From Caulobacterales bacterium (GTDB lineage: Bacteria > Pseudomonadota > Alphaproteobacteria > Caulobacterales > Aquidulcibacteraceae): DNA of 64,000 bases. Below, in pieces: positions 34,173 through 41,738 of the stretch (position 1 is its first letter; every line of letters starts with the position of its first letter). The stretch spans positions 124,001-188,000 of the forward strand of contig JAFLCU010000007.1 in the NCBI GenBank assembly GCA_017303355.1, read 5' to 3'. Position numbers and translations under genes: made by a program. The notes under the pieces are model-generated. The model was not told the origin of the DNA and made no database searches. It saw only the letters and a list, made by a program, of their open reading frames with translations.

Positions 34173-35945
34173 ATGTTCGAGAAGACGCCGTTCAATGCGA
34201 AGAGCGTGCTCCGCGAGCCGACAGAGGACTTGCTGCGCGGGCGGATTCTGCGCGCGAGGAAAGGCGGCGGCGGAGGCACCGCGCGCCTCTCGTTCGGCAA
34301 GCAGCTCGGCGCGGTGTTAGCCGGAAAGAAGGTGGGGCGGCTCGGCGGCGCGGGACGCGGCTCACGGCCGTTCGCCGTTGATGGACGCCAGCGCGTGGTG
34401 GCGAAGGTAAGTTTCCGCTCGCATTTCGCGCGCGGCGGCAGCGCTGGCGGCGGCAATCTGGCCGCGCACGCGTCTTACTTGCAACGCGACGGGGCGGAGC
34501 GCGAGGGCGAGAAAGGCCGCTTCTATGACGCGAGAGAGGACGAGGTGCGTGACGCGCAGGATCGCCTGCAGGAGTGGGCCGAGCACGACAAGCGCCATTT
34601 CCGCATCACGCTGGCGCCGGAGAGCGGCGCGCGCCTAGTGGCCGAGGACGGGCAGCTGAAAGAGTTCACGCGCGAGACGATGGCGCGGATAGAGCGCGAC
34701 CTCGGCGTGAAGTTCGATTGGCTCGCCATCGACCACCACAACACCGACAACCCGCATACCCATGTGATCGTCCGCGGCGTTCGCCGCGATGGGGCGGAGC
34801 TCATCCTGCCGCGCGACTATGTGAGCCACGGCCTCAGGGAAGCCGCCCGCGACGTGGCGACCGACCGGATCGGCGCGCGCGGGCGCGAGGACGAGCGGCT
34901 CCGGCTTGACCGCGAGGCGCATGGGCGGGGCTACAACCGGCTCGACCAGGCGATCGAACACGAACTCGGCAAACGCTCGGAGATCTTGGTGCAGCGCCTG
35001 GGCAAGGGACGCGATCCCGCCTTTGCCGACGCGATGAAGGCCCGTGCGCGGGAATTGGCGCGGATCGGCTTGGCTGAGGAGACCCGGCGCAACGTCATCC
35101 GGTTCGAGCGGGATTGGACTGAGCGGCTCCAGGCCATGCGCGCGATCGACGTTCGGCGCGAGTTGGCGTGGGCGCGGCTCTATGAAAAGCGCATGGGCCG
35201 GCTCGCCGGCGTGGTGCGCGAGCTGGGCCCGCGCGGCGAGACGCCCGATCGCGGCGTCCTGGTGGTGGAGACGCCCGACAAGGGGCGCCTGGTGCTCAAC
35301 ACCTCTATGGAGGCGATCGCCGATTTGCAGCGCGGGTCGCTGGTGGCGCTGACGCCGGAAGGTAGGCGCGGGAGCATTGAGCGGCTCTCCTTTCATGCGC
35401 CGGAGGACCAGGTGCATGCGCGCGCGCAGACCGAACTGGACCGCGAGTTGGAGCGGATTTCCCGTGGGCAGGCGCCACGACTGCCGGACGCGCCCGAAGT
35501 GCGCGCCGCGCTCGACGAACGCACCCGCGTTCTGGAAAGCAATGGGCTGGGCTTCCGCACCAAAGACGGGCGCTTCCATTTCCGCGATGGCGCGTTCGAC
35601 GAACTGAAGCAAGCAGAACTGTCGCGCGAGGGGCGCGATGCAGCCAAAGAGCGGCACGGGCTTTTCCGCGATTTGACGCCAGGCGCAGGCCATGAGCATG
35701 ACTGGGGCGGACCCACGAGGTTCGGCGGCGAAGAACCGTGGCGGGTACGCGAGACCAAGGAATTATTCGCCGGCAAGACCGCGATCCTGGAGCGTGGCCG
35801 CGACGTGGCGCTGGCGCCGATGCAGCCCGGCATGGGGATCGGGCCCGGCGACAGCGTTTCGCTCAATGTCGCCGACCAAATGAGCAAGGCGCCGCAGCTC
35901 GAAATGACGAAGCTGCTCGGCCGCGGGCTGGGGCTCGAGCTCTAA
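34173..35945 (+). CDS. Relaxase/mobilization nuclease with DUF3363 region
   Basis: The 590-residue relaxase has a candidate catalytic tyrosine in HASYLQRDG (Tyr102) and the metal-binding HUH signature in IDHHNTDNPHTHVIVRG (His189, His195, His197). The long C-terminal part, with GETPDRGVLVVETPDKG and ERISRGQAPRLPD, fits DUF3363 proteins of alphaproteobacterial islands. It would nick the transfer origin and pilot the strand into a recipient. No mating-pore genes are seen, so the island is probably mobilizable rather than self-transmissible. Confidence 0.85.
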   Translation: MFEKTPFNAKSVLREPTEDLLRGRILRARKGGGGGTARLSFGKQLGAVLAGKKVGRLGGAGRGSRPFAVDGRQRVVAKVSFRSHFARGGSAGGGNLAAHASYLQRDGAEREGEKGRFYDAREDEVRDAQDRLQEWAEHDKRHFRITLAPESGARLVAEDGQLKEFTRETMARIERDLGVKFDWLAIDHHNTDNPHTHVIVRGVRRDGAELILPRDYVSHGLREAARDVATDRIGARGREDERLRLDREAHGRGYNRLDQAIEHELGKRSEILVQRLGKGRDPAFADAMKARARELARIGLAEETRRNVIRFERDWTERLQAMRAIDVRRELAWARLYEKRMGRLAGVVRELGPRGETPDRGVLVVETPDKGRLVLNTSMEAIADLQRGSLVALTPEGRRGSIERLSFHAPEDQVHARAQTELDRELERISRGQAPRLPDAPEVRAALDERTRVLESNGLGFRTKDGRFHFRDGAFDELKQAELSREGRDAAKERHGLFRDLTPGAGHEHDWGGPTRFGGEEPWRVRETKELFAGKTAILERGRDVALAPMQPGMGIGPGDSVSLNVADQMSKAPQLEMTKLLGRGLGLEL

Positions 35946-35954
35946 GGCTTCAAG

Positions 35955-36302
35955 TCACGCGGGACGCCTGCGCGTCAGCCGCTGCAGGGCATGCGCCACG
36001 CGCCCGCCTCGGCCCAGCACGAACCAGCGGGTAACGATCATATCCCAGTTGTGCGCCACGATCGGATGAAGCTGGCGCGTGCAGCGCTCGATACGCCCGC
36101 CGAGCGCTGCGTGGTCGTCCTCCCGCAGCGTGCGCTCCAAGCAATCCGCCAGCCTCGGATCGGTGCAGAGCGCAATCGCCCAATTGAGGTCACGGCGGCG
36201 GCGTCCGCAGAGGTCAACAAACGGGCATGCGAGAACAATGTGCAGACCACATGCGGATCTTCTGATGACGACGATCTGGCCTCTGGCGCGCCAGTGCAGC
36301 AT
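35955..36302 (-). CDS. Hypothetical protein at the end of the Tat-paralogue operon
   Basis: A 115-residue open frame seven bases after the stop of the gene at 36309, rich in arginine and cysteine (LCTDPRLADCLERTLREDDH). I recognise no family. Position and direction suit a third gene of the operon, but the composition could also arise by chance in this GC-rich DNA. Confidence 0.4.
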   Translation of the reverse strand: MLHWRARGQIVVIRRSACGLHIVLACPFVDLCGRRRRDLNWAIALCTDPRLADCLERTLREDDHAALGGRIERCTRQLHPIVAHNWDMIVTRWFVLGRGGRVAHALQRLTRRRPA

Positions 36303-36308
36303 AAGCCG

Positions 36309-36767
36309 CTAAGCCTTGTTCATGGCCCAGAGGTCAGCGATCGCGCTCAGCAGCACGCGGTGCGCGGCCGGATAATCGTCCGGCTCGATGAACTCGGCGA
36401 CGACGCTGAGCTTGGCGGCGGTGCCTGCGATGGTGTGCGCCGGCACCGAGCGCAACCGGCGCATCACGCGCGCGCCTTCGCCCACACAGCGATTGAACTC
36501 CTCGTCGAGCGCGTCGAGCATTTGCCCCTCGGGGAGAGCGCGCTGCTCCGCCTTGCTGAGCGTGAACCAATTGCGATTGTCGGCGAGCCAGGCTTCGTGA
36601 TCGCCCCAGGCGCGCATCAGCGCGTCGCGGCGGCGCAGCAGATCACTATAGTGGGCGCACAGAACGAGGACGGGATCAGCCAGCGCCGCCTTGGCGAAGT
36701 CGCCCTGCGCCAGCAAAGGCGTCGAACTCAGCGCGGCGACGAGCTTGCGGCGGGAAAGGCGCGCCAT
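36309..36767 (-). CDS. Tat-type exported hypothetical protein, paralogue of the next gene
   Basis: The 152-residue protein starts MARLSRRKLVAALSSTP, a short twin-arginine signal. The mature part is helical, with W-G-D-H-E-A-W, NRNWFTLSKAEQRALPEG and a hydrophobic C-terminus. It shares the layout of the product of 36771-37259 (twin arginine, early tryptophan, N-W-x-x-L, Q-R-x-x-x-P, acidic linker), so the two seem to be tandem duplicates. Function unknown. Confidence 0.55.
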   Translation of the reverse strand: MARLSRRKLVAALSSTPLLAQGDFAKAALADPVLVLCAHYSDLLRRRDALMRAWGDHEAWLADNRNWFTLSKAEQRALPEGQMLDALDEEFNRCVGEGARVMRRLRSVPAHTIAGTAAKLSVVAEFIEPDDYPAAHRVLLSAIADLWAMNKA

Positions 36768-36770
36768 CGC

Positions 36771-37259
36771 TCAGCCGCCGCCGTGGAGCGCGCGATAGTC
36801 CCGGAGGATGCTCGCGATCAGGTGATGCGCTTCCTCATTCTCCTCCGGACAGATCTCCAGGGTTGCGACGGCGAGCTTGCCGCGAATGCCCGAGGGCGAG
36901 GTGGCGACCAGCGCCGGAAGCGCCGCCAGCAGCGCGACGTTCTCGGCGTGCAGAACGTCCATGCGATCGTAGAGATCGTCCATCTCGTGCTTTTCTGGGA
37001 AGCGCTTGCGCTGCGCGCGCGTGAGTTTCGACCAGTTGTGATCCTTGAAGAGCCGGCTCTCGATCTGCTGCCATCGCGCGCCCAGGCGCTCGTACTCGGC
37101 ATGGCGCGCGAGCCAAGTCTCGCACGCCTCGGCGGCGGGGTCGGCGGCCAGCGTGGGACCAGCAACCAGAGGGGTCGCCGCCGCGCCCAGCACCACGCGG
37201 CGGGTGGGGTCATCCGGGCGAGCGCTCGCGTTCGCCGCCGGAGGCGGTCGTCGGAACAT
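36771..37259 (-). CDS. Tat-type exported hypothetical protein
   Basis: The 162-residue protein carries a twin-arginine signal (DPTRRVVLGAAATPLVAG) ending around residue 38. The mature helical domain contains RWQQIESRLFKDHNWSKLTR and QRKRFPEKHEMDDLYDRMD. It lies three bases before its apparent paralogue. Such pairs near mobilization genes in alphaproteobacterial islands have no known function. Confidence 0.55.
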   Translation of the reverse strand: MFRRPPPAANASARPDDPTRRVVLGAAATPLVAGPTLAADPAAEACETWLARHAEYERLGARWQQIESRLFKDHNWSKLTRAQRKRFPEKHEMDDLYDRMDVLHAENVALLAALPALVATSPSGIRGKLAVATLEICPEENEEAHHLIASILRDYRALHGGG

Positions 37260-37276
37260 TTCTAACCGTTTTCATC

Positions 37277-37282
37277 TATAAT
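37277..37282 (+). promoter_or_regulatory. Possible -10 box before the HTH gene
   Basis: A perfect TATAAT stands 61 bases before the ATG at 37343, in the AT-rich gap between the Tat-paralogue operon and the HTH gene. I see no good -35 box at the proper distance. Confidence 0.35.
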
Positions 37283-37342
37283 GATCGAAAAGCTAACAAG
37301 CGCGCCGCGCGTCGTCAACTCAAATAGAACAAGAGTACGAAA

Positions 37343-37588
37343 ATGGAACTCACCGCTGGTCAGCTTCGCGCGGCGCGCGCGCTGTTGGATTGGAGCCAGG
37401 CGAAGCTCGCCGAAAAGACAAAGCTCTCAGTGCTGACGATACGCCGGATGGAGGGATCACGCGGACCGGCGGGCAGCACCGAGGCCAACGTGGAAGCCGT
37501 ACGCCGCGCACTGGAAGCGGCGGGCGTGATCTTCCTCGAGCCGAAGGCGAACAAAGATGGCGGCGCTGGCGTGCGGTTGAAGAAATAG
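37343..37588 (+). CDS. Small XRE-family HTH regulator
   Basis: The 81-residue protein is almost entirely a helix-turn-helix domain: LRAARALLDWSQAKLAEKTK then LSVLTIRRMEGSRG, followed by a short tail found in single-domain XRE regulators (AGVIFLEPKA). It stands opposite to the Tat-paralogue operon and may control the mobile-element functions. Confidence 0.8.
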   Translation: MELTAGQLRAARALLDWSQAKLAEKTKLSVLTIRRMEGSRGPAGSTEANVEAVRRALEAAGVIFLEPKANKDGGAGVRLKK

Positions 37589-37684
37589 GTTCGCCGGCGA
37601 AGCGGGTCGGGCGCGGACGCGCGCCAGGCATGAGGCCTGCGGTTTGCTGGACCAATGCCCATGTGAGCGTGAAGGGTGGCGACC

Positions 37685-38038
37685 ATGGCGCGGCGAGCGC
37701 GAAAGAATTCCCGTAAGAAGGGACGGAGCGATCCCAGCCAGTTAGGGCTGTTCGATGCGAATGAGCCGGCGCCCGCGCGCGCCGCCGCTCAGCCGGCGGC
37801 GCAGGCCAAGCCGGCGCGGCGCGTTGGCACACGGGCGCCGACTTCCACTCCTGCAACGCGACCCGTGGTGCTCGATGCGCGTGCGGCGGCGCAATATCTG
37901 GGCGTGTCGGTATCGACGCTGAAGTCCTGGCGCGCCAAGAAAATCGGTCCGCGCTGGACCATGCGCGGCGCGCGCTTGATCGGCTATCGGCCTGCCGATC
38001 TTGAACGCTTCCTGGATGAAAGCAGCGAAAACCGGTGA
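37685..38038 (+). CDS. HTH protein with a basic N-terminal extension (excisionase/MerR-like)
   Basis: The 117-residue protein has a lysine- and alanine/proline-rich N-terminal half, then a C-terminal HTH (LDARAAAQYLGVSVSTLKSW, ending IGYRPADLERFLDE), the layout of AlpA- or excisionase-like DNA-binding proteins. It may be the recombination directionality factor of the integrase. The ATG is preferred over a GTG nine bases upstream. Confidence 0.65.
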   Translation: MARRARKNSRKKGRSDPSQLGLFDANEPAPARAAAQPAAQAKPARRVGTRAPTSTPATRPVVLDARAAAQYLGVSVSTLKSWRAKKIGPRWTMRGARLIGYRPADLERFLDESSENR

Positions 38039-38318
38039 GAATCGGGCGGTTCCGCTGCAATCAGTTTTCGCACAGCGCGCGAATTGCGGCATTGGGCCAT
38101 TGCGGGACACCTGGGGCCAGTGACGGATGTTCTGGGTTCTGCTGAGACGGCTTGATCCACGCGCGGAAACGTCAGGAAACATCTGCTCGATTCCAATCCG
38201 AAACGCGTTTTCAAACGAGGGCAGAAACCGGTGGTGCGCATGAGCTGTCAGCGCTCTCCTCAGCGAGATCGAGGCGTTGCTCAACGTCTCGCAGATCGCT
38301 CGAAAGGAGTGCGCTCCC

Positions 38319-38531
38319 ATGTCCGCACAGACTCTGCTTACGGTGGAAGAAGCCGCCGCCCGCTTGAAGATCTCGAAGCACACGCTGAACCGCTGGCGCG
38401 TCACCGGCGAGGGCCCGCCTTTCGTGAAGTACGGGCCGCGCCTGGTGCGTTACGTCGATCACGTGCTCGACGACTGGGCCCAGCAGAGGCTGCATGGCTC
38501 GACGAGCGAATACGGCCGGGAATCGGCGTAG
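38319..38531 (+). CDS. Excisionase-family HTH protein
   Basis: The 70-residue protein is a compact HTH (LLTVEEAAARLKISKHTLNR, then PPFVKYGPRLVRY) of the DNA-binding excisionase type. AAAGGAG lies nine bases before the ATG. With the protein at 37685 there are two candidates for the directionality factor of the integrase encoded at 39684-40976. Confidence 0.75.
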   Translation: MSAQTLLTVEEAAARLKISKHTLNRWRVTGEGPPFVKYGPRLVRYVDHVLDDWAQQRLHGSTSEYGRESA

Positions 38532-38651
38532 GCAGTCGCCTGCCTTCATGGTGTTCGGCGAATGCACGGACGTTTCGATTCCGTGCCGCTCGGCTCCTTT
38601 AGACGCGCCAGCGGGCGTGATGATTCCGCCGAGAAACCTACTTGAAAAATA

Positions 38652-38664
38652 AACCTTCAAGGTG
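38652..38664. promoter_or_regulatory. MqsA-type operator
   Basis: AACCT-TCA-AGGTG is nearly the AACCT-N3-AGGTT palindrome bound by E. coli MqsA. It lies directly before the toxin gene and overlaps its ribosome site (AAGGTG), so antitoxin binding could block transcription of the pair. Confidence 0.6.
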
Positions 38665-38673
38665 TATTTACCC

Positions 38674-38997
38674 ATGGCGATCAAGCGAAAGCCGCATCAC
38701 GATCTGGCGGCGGTCCAAGCGAAGTTCGCGCGGGTGGAGACCCTGGAAATCACGCGCACCGCTGTCGAGGGCGCGCGCGCCCTAGGTTATTCGCTTGAAG
38801 ACATTGTTGAGGCGGTGGGGGAGCTGGAGCCCGGCGACTTCATCAAGTCGGAGACGGCGCACAGCCCGCCCAACTCGAAGGTATGGCACGACACCTACAA
38901 CATGCCGTGGGACGGTCGGCGACTGTATCTGAAATTCGCGGGCGAGACGCTGATCGACGTCGCGCTCACGTCATTCAAAGAGGTCGGCAATGACTAA
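38674..38997 (+). CDS. mqsR: MqsR-family toxin (mRNA interferase)
   Basis: The 107-residue protein fits MqsR/YgiU: an early AAVQAKFARVETLEITRTAV, the middle GELEPGDFIKSETAHS, and the end KVWHDTYNMPWDGRRLYLKF with VALTSFKEV. MqsR cleaves mRNA and is neutralised by MqsA. The ATG at 38674 follows AAGGTG. It overlaps the antitoxin gene by eight bases, toxin first, as usual for this family. Confidence 0.82.
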   Translation: MAIKRKPHHDLAAVQAKFARVETLEITRTAVEGARALGYSLEDIVEAVGELEPGDFIKSETAHSPPNSKVWHDTYNMPWDGRRLYLKFAGETLIDVALTSFKEVGND

Positions 38998-39391
38998 GAC
39001 GCGCGTGCATCCCGAGACCGGCAAGACCCTGCGGCGCGGCATGCGCCAGCAGACGGTGAAGTTCGGCTCGATGGCGCGGGTGGTCAACGTGCCGGGCTGG
39101 TATCCCGATGACCACAGCGATTCCATCCATTCCGGCGCTGATCTGGCCGAGTCTGACCGCGTGTTTCAGGAACTGAAGGCCGCTTACGCGGTCCATGTGC
39201 GCAAAGTCCGTAAGCGGCTCAAGTTGACCCAGGAAGAAGCCGGCCGACTGATCGGTGGCGGCCGGCGCGCGTTCCAGAAGTATGAGAGCGGCGCCATGCC
39301 GCCGAGCGATGCGGCGGTGGCCTTGATCGAGCTCCTCGATCGCCATCCCGAGGAGGTGGAGTTTCTCAAATCGATCCGATCCGCCGCGTGA
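38990..39391 (+). CDS. mqsA: MqsA-like antitoxin lacking the zinc-binding cysteines
   Basis: The 133-residue protein ends in an HTH of MqsA type (RKRLKLTQEEAGRLIGGGRR followed by AFQKYESG). The N-terminal part, which in E. coli MqsA binds zinc with four cysteines and holds the toxin, has none here; instead it reads VHPETGKTLRRGMRQQTVKF and VPGWYPDDHSD. It represents the cysteine-free branch. It likely represses its own operon through the palindrome at 38652-38664. Confidence 0.8.
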   Translation: MTKTRVHPETGKTLRRGMRQQTVKFGSMARVVNVPGWYPDDHSDSIHSGADLAESDRVFQELKAAYAVHVRKVRKRLKLTQEEAGRLIGGGRRAFQKYESGAMPPSDAAVALIELLDRHPEEVEFLKSIRSAA

Positions 39392-39439
39392 GCCGCGCCC
39401 TTGATCATTTGGATTTGGCGCCGCTCGTTGCCAAAAGAA

Positions 39440-39561
39440 TCGAGTCGACTCGAATCTTCGAGCGTGAAGCGCAGCGTGGCGACAGTCGGAGCCTGACACC
39501 GTGCTCCGCAGCGTCAAGGACAGGCCCCTCGGGTCGCGCTGCGCGCGATCCTTGACGCTGC
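39440..39561. repeat. Palindrome and long inverted repeat between antitoxin and integrase genes
   Basis: Two structures occupy the 290-base gene-free stretch 39392-39683. TCGAGTCGACTCGA (39440-39453) is a perfect 14-bp palindrome. GCAGCGTCAAGGA (39508-39520) and its exact complement (39549-39561) form 13-bp arms around 28 bases. They may serve as a bidirectional terminator for the convergent antitoxin and integrase genes or as a protein-binding region. Confidence 0.55.
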
Positions 39562-39683
39562 TTGCGCGCGGTGTCCGATCGAAGGTGTCGCGGCGAGGGG
39601 CGTCTGAAAAGCACGACGGCCTGCGGCGCGTCGTGCAAGGGGCAATGGAATGGTCGCGGGCGCTGGGGGCGCAGCGGCCGTCG

Positions 39684-40976
39684 CTACCGAGCCGACGGTG
39701 GCGGACCTTCAGTTGACGGTGTTACTTGTTGGGAGGTTGCCTTAGCCCGACCGGTGTAAACTGTGCCGACATGATCGAAGGCCGCGCGCGTAGCTTCGTC
39801 CTTGAGGTGGGCGTAGCGCGCGGTCACCTCCGGTCGCGAGTGGCCTAGCGCCTTTTGCACGAAGGCGAGGCTGTGCCCGTCTTTGATCAGCAGCGACGCG
39901 AAGGTGTGGCGAAGATCATGGATGCGCAGATTGTCGAACTTCGCGCGTTTCAAGACCGCGCGCCAGGCATGGCGTGGCGTCTCCATCGGGCCGTGATACG
40001 GCGCTGGCTTTGGAAACACCCAGTCCGTCTTGTTGGCTCGGCGCTTCAGAATCTCGACCGCCGCCGCGTTCAAATTGATGACTTTGCGACGGCCGGCCTG
40101 CCCAGACTTGTGGCGCTCAGGCTGCAGCACGACCGCCGGACGCGAGAAGTCGACCTCTGACCAAGCGAGATCGCGCATCTCCGCCAGCCGCGATCCGGTC
40201 AAGGCGATGATACGGAAGAGGTCGGCGTGGTCGGGCCGGACTACGGCGGCAGCTTCCATGTCGTCGAGCGTCGCGAAGAAGTGAACAGCCTCTTCATCCG
40301 AAAGAAAGCGCTCCCGCATCACGTCCGCAGGCTTGGAGACGCGCGAGGCCGGGTTGTCCTTGATCAGCTCGCGCTTGATCGCCCAGTTCAGCATCGCCGA
40401 TAGAGTGCGCGTGGCGCGTCCCACCACTTTGGGCCCGCCGCGGGTACACGATACTTTGCGGAACCCGAGCTTCTTAACGCGCGCCGTCTTGAAGGCAGCA
40501 ACGTCGCGTTGCCAGCGGGAGATGTCGGGGGTCGTGAGCGCGTTGATCGGGGTCGCGCCGAGGATGGGGTGGACATGCAGCAGGAGGTCGCGCTCATCGG
40601 CCTTCCACGAGCTCTCGCGCTTGTTCGGCTTGTCGATCCTACCTTCCGTCAAATAGAGCTGGATCAGTTCGGCCACTGTGGCGGCGTTGCGGTGGACCAC
40701 TTTTTCGTGCTGGGGGTCGCCGCCGCGGCTGGCACAGTGCTTGGCGTCCTCGGCGGCCTTGCGGGCCTTCTCGGCGGTGAAGGGGCCGTAGTCGCCGATC
40801 ACCAATAGGCGCTGGCGCCGGCCGGCTCGATACTTGAGCTCGAACGTCTTACGTCCGCTCGGACGAACTCGAAGGCGGAAACCTTTTACGTCGCTGTCCC
40901 AGATGCAATATGCTTCGTCCGCACTCGGTTCGGCGGCGTCGATGACGCGTTTTGTGAGGCGTTGAGGTGCTCGCAT
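39684..40976 (-). CDS. Tyrosine site-specific integrase of the island
   Basis: The 430-residue recombinase has the DUF4102-like N-terminal arm-binding domain (VKGFRLRVRPSGRKTFELKY), a core-binding domain (about 100-200), and the catalytic set: Arg in TGSRLAEMRDL, His and Arg in HDLRHTFASLL, GHS in ALGHSRPEV and the nucleophilic Tyr in TARYAHL. It would integrate and excise the element at the tRNA-Gly 3' end. The repeats at 40997-41017 upstream of its ATG match the pair at the left end. Confidence 0.92.
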   Translation of the reverse strand: MRAPQRLTKRVIDAAEPSADEAYCIWDSDVKGFRLRVRPSGRKTFELKYRAGRRQRLLVIGDYGPFTAEKARKAAEDAKHCASRGGDPQHEKVVHRNAATVAELIQLYLTEGRIDKPNKRESSWKADERDLLLHVHPILGATPINALTTPDISRWQRDVAAFKTARVKKLGFRKVSCTRGGPKVVGRATRTLSAMLNWAIKRELIKDNPASRVSKPADVMRERFLSDEEAVHFFATLDDMEAAAVVRPDHADLFRIIALTGSRLAEMRDLAWSEVDFSRPAVVLQPERHKSGQAGRRKVINLNAAAVEILKRRANKTDWVFPKPAPYHGPMETPRHAWRAVLKRAKFDNLRIHDLRHTFASLLIKDGHSLAFVQKALGHSRPEVTARYAHLKDEATRAAFDHVGTVYTGRAKATSQQVTPSTEGPPPSAR

Positions 40977-40996
40977 GCGTACCCGCAGTCCTGATT

Positions 40997-41017
40997 TTGG
41001 TCACCACATGGTCACCA
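40997..41017 (+). repeat. Right pair of candidate integrase arm sites
   Basis: TTGGTCACCA and ATGGTCACCA with an 11-bp period match the left pair (6303-6323) with one changed base. They lie 20 bases upstream of the integrase start, so integrase bound here might also regulate its own promoter. Confidence 0.65.
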
Positions 41018-41148
41018 CGCGGAGAGAAATTCCCGCTCAGCCGCGACGACCAGCGACTATCGAGATCGCATCATAACGCCTGCAATTTCAATGCGTAATC
41101 TCACGCGCGACAAGCCGCGCCATGTTGCGAAAGGTTGGCTTGAGCTGG

Positions 41149-41193
41149 TTGCCAAGGTTGGGGTCGTGAGTTCGAATCTCATCGCCCGCTCCA
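41149..41193 (+). repeat. Right attachment repeat (duplicate of the tRNA-Gly 3' end)
   Basis: Identical over 45 bases to 6202-6246. The preceding bases do not form the 5' half of a tRNA, so this is the displaced copy created by integration. Confidence 0.95.
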
Positions 41194-41409
41194 TGTTTTC
41201 CGATGCTTACGTTTCGCTCGGCGTTGCCGTTGCACAGTGCTGCCGAAGGCGGCAACGTCGATAACGAGAACCCTGCTCGCGCGCACGAATTCACTCAGTT
41301 GGCGCACCATCCACGGCGCGAGCAGCAGACCGACGCATATCCACGCGAGTAGCGGCGGCATCTGAACCAGAGCCCACGCTTGTGCCATTATGCTCGCTGC
41401 TATTTCCAT
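41179..41409 (-). CDS. Small single-span membrane hypothetical protein
   Basis: The 76-residue open frame has a hydrophobic stretch (MPPLLAWICVGLLLAPWMV) followed by a basic tail (RQRRAKRKHRK), giving a plausible one-pass membrane protein. GAAGGA lies upstream of the ATG. Its last codons lie in the attachment repeat, convergent with the tRNA gene as it was before integration. No family recognised. Confidence 0.35.
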   Translation of the reverse strand: MEIAASIMAQAWALVQMPPLLAWICVGLLLAPWMVRQLSEFVRASRVLVIDVAAFGSTVQRQRRAKRKHRKTWSGR

Positions 41410-41738
41410 CGCCGTCGTCCTTCACGCGGACGCTAGGCTCGGCGCTGCGAATTGGCCGGGAATGCATCCTTCGCGCACATTGTCCGGCGGGATTTGGGGG
41501 TAGGGGGTTTGTGGGTCCGTGTTGGCTGTGTTTTTCGTCAAGCGGCTGATTTAAATTAATTTTTTCCGGGCTTTCGCGGGGGTTAGCACGGAACGGCTCC
41601 AGTTTTTCATCCCATTTCGGAATCGGCCACGCGCTTCCATGCGCCGCGCTTGATTGTCGGTGGCGCCGGTTCTAACTCGGCGCACCTAAAGCGCGGCCGG
41701 TTCTGGCGCGCGGCAGCCGACAGATGTGGAGCAGGTTC
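41410..41738. other. Intergenic region upstream of mdh
   Basis: No gene is seen. An AT-rich block around 41546-41568 (GATTTAAATTAATTTTTTCC) stands out from the GC-rich surroundings and may belong to the mdh promoter region. Confidence 0.4.

Larger units (their letters stand above)
6202..41193. mobile_element. Mobilizable genomic island integrated at tRNA-Gly
   Basis: A perfect 45-bp direct repeat (6202-6246 and 41149-41193) formed by the tRNA-Gly 3' end bounds about 35 kb. The element carries a tyrosine integrase next to the right end, a DUF3363-type relaxase, a VirD4-like protein, HTH proteins and a toxin-antitoxin pair. No mating-pore genes are seen, so transfer would need a helper. The main cargo is the catabolic cluster at 10.5-28.9 kb. 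Broken genes (6753, 9829, 31062) mark older rearrangements. Confidence 0.85.

Noticed and set aside
33995..37280. Shared decamer TTCATCTATA in two island promoter gaps (33995-34004 and 37271-37280)
   Set aside because: Ten bases in AT-rich gaps can match by chance, and the surroundings do not align.
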